Part shown: positions 9,789 through 18,453 of the stretch, piece by piece
Position numbering within the stretch: the first letter of the stretch is position 1
How the letters are laid out: every line of letters starts with the position of its first letter
Source: Mesostigma viride
Taxonomy: Eukaryota; Streptophyta; Mesostigmatophyceae; Mesostigmatales; Mesostigmataceae
Length of the DNA stretch: 52,500 nt
NCBI GenBank assembly: GCA_009746045.1
Contig: RPFO01001250.1
Span: 1 to 52,500, forward strand
Direction: 5' to 3'
Notes under the pieces: model-generated
What the model was told of the DNA's origin: nothing
The model's database searches: none
The model's input: only the letters and a program-made list of their open reading frames with translations
Made by a program: the position numbers and the translations under genes

Positions 9789-12700
9789 TTAAAGTGTCGC
9801 CTGAACTAGACGAAGCTTGTCATACTGAGGCCTAGCCTTGGCATACAGCTTGGTCAAAGCATCTGAAATGTTATCATTGTCGCGAACATGGTACAGCGAA
9901 ACAGCGTCACTATATTCTTTGGCACGAAGGAAGTCGAGCTTGCGCGTGCGCGCATAAGGATCAGCCAAAAAGTCAATCAGCGACTGCGAATCCGTGAAGA
10001 TGGTGGTATCAACCTGTGGAATGACACGGCAAAACTTCAAACACCACCGAAGAACCGCACGGAAATACATCAACTCCTCAGCAGTCTCGCAGAAGGCACG
10101 AGCCTCTGCAGTGTCACTACCCACATACACCCGCCGATGTAAGCGAGAAAACCACGCAAAGGGTGAAGGGGAAGATTCAGGGACATGGACAGTGGCAGAA
10201 TTACTCAAAAGCACCACAGCGGCACAGCGCCCACGGAGCTTAGAGATATTAGCACTATCCAAACTGCTATCACAATACGCGGACAAGTGAATAGGCCGCT
10301 CATAGTCCACCCCATGTAAGACCAACCCAGGGGAGGCAGAAATGTACTTACACATGACATTGCGGGAAAGAGAGCACATCAAGTCATCTGGCAACCGAGC
10401 AAGCACCGCCAAGTCAGGGGAGACGGTAGAGACCAGCCAGTTCAGCTTACCCCGCAGAGAACCACACTCAGCAGGCTGAATATACTGACTAGTAAGGGAT
10501 GAAAGCTGAGTGATGAGCTCCTGAACATAGTCCCCCGCTGCACGCAGCTTCATCACATATCTGCCAGAGGCATCCTTGGTGAGCATAGTGTCGACGCCAC
10601 AGAACTTGACATACTTGTCCAAGACGCGGCGAATGACCTTGCCGACCGGGAAGTGCTGAGCAACAGTGGCACAAAACCAGTCTAGCCACGGTGTGGGGCC
10701 CATGCAGTCCACATCATCGACATGAATGAACACAAAAACTGGCTGCCCCTCCCATGAGCCAACAAACAGAGAGGGGTCCAGGTCATGATAGTACATGTGC
10801 ATCACATCAAGCAAAAGACGCTCGAGGCAAAGGCGCCAAATCCGAGGACCTGTCACAGTACCGTCAACACCCTTCAAGAGACGGAGAAACTTCTTGCCCA
10901 TGATAGGCTGCCACAAGGGAGGACAGCGCACATACAAGCGGGTCGTGCCAGCCCACACATTCTCAGCGAGCTTGGGATCACCATTCAAAAAAGCTTTGCT
11001 GAAATCCATGAGGGCTGACTCATACGGAAGTCCCTTGTTGAGCTGGCCTAGGTAGAAGGACAGGACCATGCGCCAATTATCCTTGATCAACCCAGGTGCT
11101 GAGATGGCATTGTCCGGAAGATCACTAGTACCTGAAAATTCTAGGACCACCGGGCGAACAAAAGGCACCCTAGTTGTTGTGTCAGGCACCAACTTACGCT
11201 CCAAAGTCCACTTGTGGCGCAAAAGGCGAGCACCACTGGGCACTTCATCAACCGGTTCAACAGCACGGTATGCAAGCCACCTTTCACCTGACGCAATAAT
11301 GGCCTTAGTCCACCCATCTAGCCCCTCCTCCGTTTGACACTCCACGTCAGCATCATGGTAAGAGATAGGGCTTTGGGTAGCAACATCATGACGTCCAATG
11401 CCGAGACTAGCCAAGCTAGGACGTTTAGGAAGCAACAACTGAGTTACCAACGGCACATCACTCTCACGGGCATAGTTCACGTGCCGAATGTTGCCTATGA
11501 CAGCAACAAGTTGGCAGTCAGACATGACAGCATAGTCCTCAAGAGGCAGATCAGCATGCCCCTCCCGCCGCAAGCAGGTGGAGTTGACCCAGACATCCTC
11601 CCGTACAAGGAAGTTCTGACCAAGGATTGGTGGACCACTATACCCTTCCACCACGCAAAACTCAACTAGCACCCCCATCACATTGACATCAATGACACCA
11701 AGGACAGGGAACTTCGTTGAGCCAGCAAAATCAGTCACACACTCCCAGTGCACTGAGGGTCTCACAGGATTGTAGTGCAGGGATGAGACAATGGAGGTTC
11801 TCGCCTGCGTATCTACCAACATCCTCATACCATGCTGATCACCCAGGGTACCAAATGCGGATACCATCGCTGCCTTGACGGGATTTTGCAAAGCGTCTGT
11901 AGGAGGTTTACGCATCAACCTTTCTACAGCAAGGGTGAGAAAGCCCTTACGGCTTGGGCGCTCAAGACAGGAACTGCCCTGAGTACTATCCCTACCAACG
12001 CAGGGATCCTCCCGACCAACGCCAGAAGGGGGGAGGTTAGGCAAGCTGTCGCGCAAGCTCTCTGCCTGTTCTACCCCTAGGGTGTGTAAGTGGTGTGCTA
12101 CCACAGCAACATCATCATCATAGTCCCCACTCTGCAACTCCAACTCAGCTTCCCCACTAGGCGCGCTAGTACCACTGTCCCCTGCATTGTCACATACAGG
12201 AGCCGAAGAGGAAGGAGGAGTCACAGTGCTAGAGAGCCTGCTAGGGTCGGAGTACAACTCCAACACTCTAGACCAAGCCTCCACATCACGCATGTAGGGC
12301 TTCACCCTATTCCAAGCCATAGTGACCTCAGTGCCCTCATAGTCCACCACGCATTTACGCATAGCAGCATCACAAGAAATTACCTTGGCTGGACCAAGCC
12401 ACCTGCCACGCTTACCCAGGGCACCTTCCTTGTGCAGCCAAACATCATGCCCCACACTGGGCTCATAAGCCCCACGTCGCCTATCCAACTGGACAAGGCG
12501 CTGAAAACGGGATGCTAGGTGGTCTTTGTACACATCCACCACCACATCGTGATATTGGCCAAACTGCAAACCCTCGGCAGTCACCAACACCCCATCCTGT
12601 GTCGACATCAGCACACGGTTGTTCAAACTTCGACACACGGCAAGTGCCCACAAGAGCCGACTAGAGAATTCACTGTGTGGCATGTGGTCCCCACGTCGGG

Positions 12701-13490
12701 TAGCAAGCAGCTTAAACTCCTGTACCGCTCTCTCCGCTATCCCTTGTGACTCGTGGTCCTCACGCCCCACTGTTCCCACAAACTCATATCCAGGTTCCTT
12801 GGCAGCCCACTTGAATTGCTGATCAAACTGCATCCCTGTAACCATGCTAAACATGGAGTCCAACAGGTCTATCCCCTCAAGGAGGTCCCCAACATGCTGT
12901 GACTTGAGTGGGACAACTGAAACAAAATGGGAAAATCTGTCTATTCCCAGCAAGTAGACAGCCTGGTCCTGGAACAAAATGTCACACACCAAGTGACCAC
13001 GCTCAAGGGGTGGGTGTTTGACATGCCTACGTGCACGCTTAGGCGCAGTGGACTGACACTGGTGACAACCACTGTACATGGACTGCACCGTGCTAGCCAA
13101 CTTAGTCCCCGGTGCCAGTGCCCGTGCAAAACGGATAGCGTGGGTCCCATGGCCTAACACATGATGCAAGCGTGCAGCAACAGCAGTCAAGGAAAGGACT
13201 TCACCTGGTGTGGCCAGTGACCCCCCATCGTCACGGTCGACGTGCATGAGTCCAGCTTGCATAGTACCAGCATTACTGGTCGGTGGGGGTTCATGGTCCC
13301 GCGTTGCCGCAGGCGTAACAATGTCTGTGCACAAGCCGCTACGCAACACAGCAGCAATGCACGCAGCAGAATTGTTGTCTACACAACTACCCAGCTCATT
13401 ACATGCAGCTAGATTAGTGGTAAACACATCATCGTCCCAACATGGGCTATCTAGTTTGCTGCAGAGGGAGCAGGGACAGGCACATGAGTG
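9789..13490 (-). CDS. pol: Pol: integrase, protease-like domain, reverse transcriptase, RNase H
   Basis: Open from the overlap with gag to the stop at 9789 (about 1,230 codons; numbering below from codon 13427). Integrase: an HHCC zinc site (H89/H93/H96 with C121-x2-C124), core acidic residues at D149 or D163, D202 and E232. Residues 534-612 look like a retropepsin: VDTQA in place of D-T/S-G, then PVLGVIDV and PPILGQNFL. Reverse transcriptase: MDFSKAFLNGD (D808) and HVDD (903-905). RNase H: AYCDSS, SDTAEARA, FTDSQSLIDFL and NISDALTK. The protease-like part lies after integrase, not before it as is usual in Copia. Nothing protease-like is visible between gag and integrase. Likely expressed by -1 frameshifting from gag (inference). 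Confidence 0.88.
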   Translation of the reverse strand, partial: HSCACPCSLCSKLDSPCWDDDVFTTNLAACNELGSCVDNNSAACIAAVLRSGLCTDIVTPAATRDHEPPPTSNAGTMQAGLMHVDRDDGGSLATPGEVLSLTAVAARLHHVLGHGTHAIRFARALAPGTKLASTVQSMYSGCHQCQSTAPKRARRHVKHPPLERGHLVCDILFQDQAVYLLGIDRFSHFVSVVPLKSQHVGDLLEGIDLLDSMFSMVTGMQFDQQFKWAAKEPGYEFVGTVGREDHESQGIAERAVQEFKLLATRRGDHMPHSEFSSRLLWALAVCRSLNNRVLMSTQDGVLVTAEGLQFGQYHDVVVDVYKDHLASRFQRLVQLDRRRGAYEPSVGHDVWLHKEGALGKRGRWLGPAKVISCDAAMRKCVVDYEGTEVTMAWNRVKPYMRDVEAWSRVLELYSDPSRLSSTVTPPSSSAPVCDNAGDSGTSAPSGEAELELQSGDYDDDVAVVAHHLHTLGVEQAESLRDSLPNLPPSGVGREDPCVGRDSTQGSSCLERPSRKGFLTLAVERLMRKPPTDALQNPVKAAMVSAFGTLGDQHGMRMLVDTQARTSIVSSLHYNPVRPSVHWECVTDFAGSTKFPVLGVIDVNVMGVLVEFCVVEGYSGPPILGQNFLVREDVWVNSTCLRREGHADLPLEDYAVMSDCQLVAVIGNIRHVNYARESDVPLVTQLLLPKRPSLASLGIGRHDVATQSPISYHDADVECQTEEGLDGWTKAIIASGERWLAYRAVEPVDEVPSGARLLRHKWTLERKLVPDTTTRVPFVRPVVLEFSGTSDLPDNAISAPGLIKDNWRMVLSFYLGQLNKGLPYESALMDFSKAFLNGDPKLAENVWAGTTRLYVRCPPLWQPIMGKKFLRLLKGVDGTVTGPRIWRLCLERLLLDVMHMYYHDLDPSLFVGSWEGQPVFVFIHVDDVDCMGPTPWLDWFCATVAQHFPVGKVIRRVLDKYVKFCGVDTMLTKDASGRYVMKLRAAGDYVQELITQLSSLTSQYIQPAECGSLRGKLNWLVSTVSPDLAVLARLPDDLMCSLSRNVMCKYISASPGLVLHGVDYERPIHLSAYCDSSLDSANISKLRGRCAAVVLLSNSATVHVPESSPSPFAWFSRLHRRVYVGSDTAEARAFCETAEELMYFRAVLRWCLKFCRVIPQVDTTIFTDSQSLIDFLADPYARTRKLDFLRAKEYSDAVSLYHVRDNDNISDALTKLYAKARPQYDKLRLVQATL

Positions 13491-14677
13491 TTAGCAGGTG
13501 TGGCCTGGGTGTTCCCCTGCCTCTGCCATTTGTTCCACTTGGCCTTCTTGGGCCGCATGTTGCCAGCCGGCTTGGGCGGGCGCTTCTTGCCCTGCGGACC
13601 GCGTGTGTGCTTGCAGTCCTTGGCGAAGTGCCCTGGCTGGTGGCAGGCGCCACACAGCCGCACATTCGGACCAGCCTTCGTGTTGGCTGGGCAATCCGAC
13701 CACACATGCCCGGTGCCCTGGCATCGGCCACACTTCTCTTCACCTGCACCATGAATTCTTGCAATGGGCGCTGCAGCAGAGGAAAGAGGGTCAGAAATGC
13801 CCGCTGCCACCAATGCCTTGGCGGCAGCCGGCACAGCAACAGAATTGCGAATAATCTGGAAAGCCTCTGCCCTATTTGCTAGCTTGTCGACAGTCAGTGT
13901 TCCCGACATGCCCTGGAGGGCGGACTCAGACAGGCTACCAGACATGATGCCCTTTGCCAGAAACATTACCACCGAGAAGGCGTCACCTGGCGAGCAGGAC
14001 GACAACGCCAGTTTCTGCTCGTAGTCGAGCGTTGCCTGGCTGATGTCTACCTTCCGATTCAGATCAAACTTTAGAATACTCACTGCATCTGCGACGAGGC
14101 GCATTAGCCCCGTCTTCAGGAGATTCTTCTCAAGGCTAGCCATGAATTCTTCCCAGCTCCGGTCCTCCTTGTAGGCTATCTCGATCAGGTCGGATACGAC
14201 CTTGTAACCCTCGGTGGCCAGCCGATTGCGCCTCAGCAATTCGATAGGCTTGGCTACCATGTCTTGGACATCACTGTGCCACTTGCGCAGGTTCAAAATA
14301 AACTGTTCTTTCACCTTCTCTGATGGCTCAGGAGCCGCTGGAATCGGCGCAGGAATTCGCTCCTCGATCACCTTTTGCTCCTTCATCCAGAGGATGCGGG
14401 CAGCACGGTCTAGGCTTGCAGTGCGCAGCCCAGCCGCCTGTGATCCACTTGGCAGCTCCGCTGCACGGGCAGCTGCAGGTGCAGTTTCCTCCGCCGCAGT
14501 GTCCACCACTGCGGGGCTATCCTGCTTGGCAAATTCTTCGTTCAGATTCCTCTGAATCTCGCTCGCGGTGGGCTTGCGAAGTGTGCCCACGCCCTTCGAG
14601 CCCAGGGCTCCGAGATTCGGCAGCTTGATTTTGTGTTTGATTTTCGACGACGGCGTTGTCAGGCCCGTCCGGAACAT
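13451..14677 (-). CDS. gag: Gag polyprotein with two zinc knuckles
   Basis: Structural protein of the Copia-like element, expected to package its RNA in virus-like particles. The open frame reaches back into the LTR, but the first ATG beyond the LTR (14677, MFRTGLTTPSSKIK) is the likely start, giving about 408 residues. The middle resembles a helical Gag core. Near the C terminus are two CCHC knuckles of the form C-x2-C-x4-H-x4-C: CGRCQGTGHVWSDC and CGACHQPGHFAKDC, followed by a basic tail. The stop at 13451 overlaps the pol frame by about 40 bases, with pol in the -1 frame. I see no textbook slippery heptamer in the overlap. Confidence 0.85.
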   Translation of the reverse strand: MFRTGLTTPSSKIKHKIKLPNLGALGSKGVGTLRKPTASEIQRNLNEEFAKQDSPAVVDTAAEETAPAAARAAELPSGSQAAGLRTASLDRAARILWMKEQKVIEERIPAPIPAAPEPSEKVKEQFILNLRKWHSDVQDMVAKPIELLRRNRLATEGYKVVSDLIEIAYKEDRSWEEFMASLEKNLLKTGLMRLVADAVSILKFDLNRKVDISQATLDYEQKLALSSCSPGDAFSVVMFLAKGIMSGSLSESALQGMSGTLTVDKLANRAEAFQIIRNSVAVPAAAKALVAAGISDPLSSAAAPIARIHGAGEEKCGRCQGTGHVWSDCPANTKAGPNVRLCGACHQPGHFAKDCKHTRGPQGKKRPPKPAGNMRPKKAKWNKWQRQGNTQATPANTHVPVPAPSAAN

Positions 14678-14704
14678 TTTTGAAAATGTTCTTTCTTGAG
14701 TACA

Positions 14705-14980
14705 AGTTGCAATAATGTGTTTTGGATACCAACGCTCTTCGTCGAGAGGCAAGTGCTTTGGTGCTACGCAGAGGAACACGCAGGCGGCTACCTCGTCCGC
14801 CGTCACGTTGCATTTATTTCTCATTAACTTATCATCGTGCATTGGACTTGCTTAACATAGTCCGAGATTCCTCGGCGCGACGCTAGATGCCGTTCACAAG
14901 ATTCCGTCGCAGCAAAGATGCTGACGGCGCGGCGTCCACACTAGGATTTAGGGTACTGAGTAGAACTACACAGTACAACT
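14705..14980 (-). repeat. 5' LTR of the Copia-like element
   Basis: 276 bp, identical base for base to 9095-9370. In element orientation it starts AGTTGTACTG and ends TATTGCAACT. The sequence just inside (TGTACTCAAG on the minus strand) should be the primer-binding site, but I do not recognise the matching tRNA. Confidence 0.9.
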
Positions 14981-16078
14981 GGGGGTGCTGGCATGAATAA
15001 ATGAATGTGGGGGGGTGCTGGCCTGAATAAATGAATGTGGGGGTGTGATGGCATGAATAAATAAATGTGGGGGGGTGCTGCTACGTATCAATACATGTGG
15101 GGGGTGCTGTCATGAATAATTAAATGTGGGGGATGATGGCATGAATTATTAAATGTGGGGGGTGCTGCTACGTATAAATAAATGTTGGGGGGTGCTGGCA
15201 TGAATAATTAAATGTGGGGGGGTGCTGGCATGAACAAATAAATGTGGGGGGGGGCTGCCATGAATAAAAGAATGTGGGGGTGTGATGGCATGAATAAATG
15301 AATGTGGGGGGGTGCTGGCATTAATAATTAAATGTGGGGGGGTGATGGCATGTCTAAATAAATGTGGGGGGGTGCTGCCATGAATAAAAGAATGTGGGGG
15401 TGTGATGGCATGAATAAATGAATGTGGGGGGGTGCTGGCATTAATAATTAAATGTGGGGGGGTGATGGCATGTCTAAATAAATGTGGGGGGGTGCTGCCA
15501 TGAATAAAAGAATGTGGGGGTGTGATGGCATGAATAAATGAATGTTGGGGGGTGCTGGCATTAATAATTAAATGTGGGGGGTGATGGCATGTCTAAATAA
15601 ATGTGGGGGGGTGCTGCCATGAATAAAAGAATGTGGGGGTGTGATGGCATGAATAAATGAATGTTGGGGGGTGCTGGCATTAATAATTAAATGTGGGGGG
15701 GTGATGGCATGAATAAATAAATGTGGGGGGGTGCTGCCATGAATAAAAGAATGTGGGGGTGTGATGGCATGAATAAATGAATGTTGGGGGGTGCTGGCAT
15801 TAATAATTAAATGTGGGGGGTGATGGCATGAATAAATAAATGTGGGGGGGGCTGCCATGAATAAAAGAATGTGGGGGTGTGATGGCATGAATAAATGAAT
15901 GTGGGGGGGTGCTGGCATTAATAATTAAATGTGGGGGGTGATGGCATGAATAAATAAATGTGGGGGGTGCTGCCATGAATAAAAGAATGTGGGGGTGTGA
16001 TGGCATGAATAAATGAATGTTGGGGGGTGCTGGCATTAAAAATTAAATGTGGGGGGGTGATGGCATGAATTATTAAAT
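14981..16078 (+). repeat. 30-bp minisatellite, main array with a 120-bp higher-order unit
   Basis: About 36 units built on ATGTGGGGGG + TGCTGGCATGAATAAATGA and variants. From about 15250 to 16060 four variants repeat in a fixed order, giving a 120-bp higher-order period (CTGCCATGAATAAAAGA, GATGGCATGAATAAATGA, CTGGCATTAATAATTA, GATGGCATGTCTAAATA). Open frames across this tract are products of the repeat and not genes. Confidence 0.92.
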
Positions 16079-17043
16079 GATACGTAGCATCACCCCCCCA
16101 CATGTATTGATACGTAGCATCACCCCCACATGTATTGATACGTAGCATCACCCCCACATGTATTGATACGTAGCAGCACCCCCCCACATGTATTGATACG
16201 TAGCAGCACCCCCCCACATGTATTGATACGTAGCAGCACCCCCCCACATGCATTGATACGTAGCAGAACCCCCCCACATGTATTGATACGTAGCAGCACC
16301 CCCCACATGTATTGATACGTAGCAGCACCCCCCACATGTATTGATACGTAGCAGCACCCCCCCACATGTATTCATACGTAGCAGCACCCCCCCACATGTA
16401 TTGATACGTAGCAGCACCCCCCACATGTATTGATACGTAGCAGCACCCCCCCACATGTATTGATACGTAGCAGCACCCCCCCACATGTATTGATACGTAG
16501 CAGCACCCCCCACATGTATTGATACGTAGCAGCACCCCCCCACATGTATTGATACGTAGCATCACCCCCCCACATGTATTGATACGTAGCAGCACCCCCC
16601 ACATGTATTGATACGTAGCAGCACCCCCCCACATGTATTGATACGTAGCATCACCCCCCACATGTATTGATACGTAGCAGCACCCCCCCACATGTATTGA
16701 TACGTAGCAGCACCCCCCCACATGTATTGATACGTAGCATCACCCCCCCACATGTATTGATACGTAGCAGCACCCCCCCACATGTATTGATACGTAGCAG
16801 CACCCCCCCACATGTATTGATACGTAGCATCACCCCCCCACATGTATTGATACGTAGCAGCACCCCCCCACATGTATTGATACATAGCAGCACCCCCCCA
16901 CGTGTATTGATACATAGCAGCACCCCCCCACGTGTATTGATACGTAGCAGCACCCCCCCACATGTATTGATACGTAGCATCACCCCCCCACATGTATTGA
17001 TACGTAGCAGCACCCCCCCACATGTATTGATACGTAGCAGCAC
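16079..17043 (-). repeat. 30-bp minisatellite in inverted orientation
   Basis: About 32 very uniform units that read ACATGTATTGATACGTAGCA + GCACCCCCC on the plus strand, which is the reverse complement of the variant seen singly at about 15065-15100. The orientation flips at 16078/16079. Number of C residues (6-8) and GCAGC versus GCATC are the main differences between units. The uniformity suggests recent expansion or homogenisation. Confidence 0.92.
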
Positions 17044-18453
17044 AATTTTAGTCAGCCTACCATCCACGTTGCGGCAAAAGATCACCTTTTTTTGTGTTTC
17101 GGCAAAATGAAGATTTCTTGCAAACTATCGTTATGCAGGCAGGTAGCAACGTCCGATGTTATAATCCGGCAGGTAGCATGCAAACGTCGAAACGATATGA
17201 AGGGGAAAAAAAGCTAGCATCAAACAGGAGCACCGATTAGAAACGCAGCAAATGCAGTATGTGCACATCTACACCTATAACCTAACCAGACCAAAGGCAT
17301 AGCAAACATGGAAAGGGTGACCCAAGTGAAAGCCTAGCACCACCATGATCGACATGTGCGAGACCAAGAAACGCTCCATGGCAACTAGACTAAAGGGATG
17401 GATGCCAGATGTGGATTAGGATCGGCTTAGCTGACTCTACCGAGATGTCTGCAGGGTTTAGCTAGCAACGAAAAGAAGGAAGCCAGACATTTTTATCACT
17501 CTTGCTGCAACATAGAGTTTCTTGCGATGGCAGCAAGGACATGTCTTCGCCCAGCTGGCTAACTGTGTCGTCGGCGTGCATGCGCTGTTTAGTTGCCGTT
17601 TTTGATAGAACAAAGTTTGTCAGCCTACCATCCACGATGCGGCAAAAGCTCACCTTTTTTCTTTATGCGGGAAAATGAAGACCGATTGCCTTAATTGCTT
17701 GAAGACCGATTTCCTTTCGTTATGCACAGGTAGCAAAGCGATGTTGTAAAAAAGCAGGTAGCATGCAAACGGTTGCAGCTGGTTACTATTAGCTATGGGG
17801 TCTCTCTGCAGCTGCGCTTCTTTTTCGATGGGCGATGGGACGGTCGCAATTCGCAAACCGGACGCGGCGTCACAGGGCTGAACGGTATTGAAAAAATTGG
17901 AAACGTGGCATCCTCGTTCCTCCCCACGGAACTGAAAACTGGAAGCGCGGCGCTGGTGCAAAAGCTCGATCCCATCTTTTGGAACCAAGCTAGCGGATTG
18001 GACGACATCCAATATGCCGTCACCCGTGCTTGTGGCCGCAGGTATAAAAAGAGACGACCTCCAGTCCATTTACCTGGGAACATTCGGATGTTTGGCTGAC
18101 ATCGTTACCATGCAGAAATGTACAATGAGGTTCTGGGTTCGATTCCTGGTGTGGTCATGGAAATAAATTTTTTTCTGCACATCTACTGAAATCAGTCATA
18201 GCACCAAACGGTCACGCTGCAGCGAGACTGCTATAGCCCTGGAGGCCGCTGTTAAACCTGACATCCGGTATGTCTTACTATCATAGATTGCCGAACTATA
18301 TAATAATAATAGTCTATACCACTTTTTCTTGTAAATCATTTACTAAATAATGATTCTATATACTTTAACATACCATATTATTAAAGTATGTGGAATTAAT
18401 CCATGCTATTCACAATATATTATAAAATCTTTTGCAAAATATACTGTAATTAG
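17044..18453. other. non-coding stretch: diverged direct repeat, tRNA-like B box, AT-rich tract
   Basis: Two diverged copies of one segment lie at 17044-17190 and 17610-17770; both contain GTCAGCCTACCATCCACG, GCGGCAAAAG and later GCAGGTAGCATGCAAACG. A palindrome half site occurs at 17797-17812 and a degenerate palindrome at 18210-18229. The stretch 18095-18160 ends in GGGTTCGATTCC, a perfect tRNA B box. From 18290 to 18450 the DNA is AT-rich. I find no convincing gene here. Confidence 0.6.
18095..18160 (+). other. tRNA-like remnant (B box)
   Basis: CTGGG TTCGATT CCTGG forms a plausible T arm, followed by TGTGGTCA. The upstream bases (GACATCG) pair with TGTGGTC only in part, and neither a D arm nor an anticodon arm folds convincingly. 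It could be a tRNA pseudogene or the head of a tRNA-derived SINE. Confidence 0.3.

Larger units (their letters stand above)
9095..14980 (-). mobile_element. complete Copia-like LTR retrotransposon
   Basis: A 5.9-kb element on the minus strand bounded by two identical 276-bp LTRs (9095-9370 and 14705-14980). Each LTR starts AGTTG and ends CAACT. Both flanks are GGGGG (9090-9094 and 14981-14985), which fits a 5-bp target-site duplication, although the target is itself G-rich. Gag and pol are open, the pol order is integrase, protease-like, reverse transcriptase, RNase H, and a purine tract lies next to the 3' LTR. Identical LTRs and intact frames indicate a recent, possibly active insertion. 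It is classed as Copia-like because integrase precedes reverse transcriptase. Confidence 0.9.

Noticed and set aside
15568-17110. Long open frames of repeating YQYMWGG, RINTCGG or HPHILLFM peptides on both strands
   Set aside because: They are translations of the 30-bp minisatellite. A multiple-of-three period keeps all frames open without selection.
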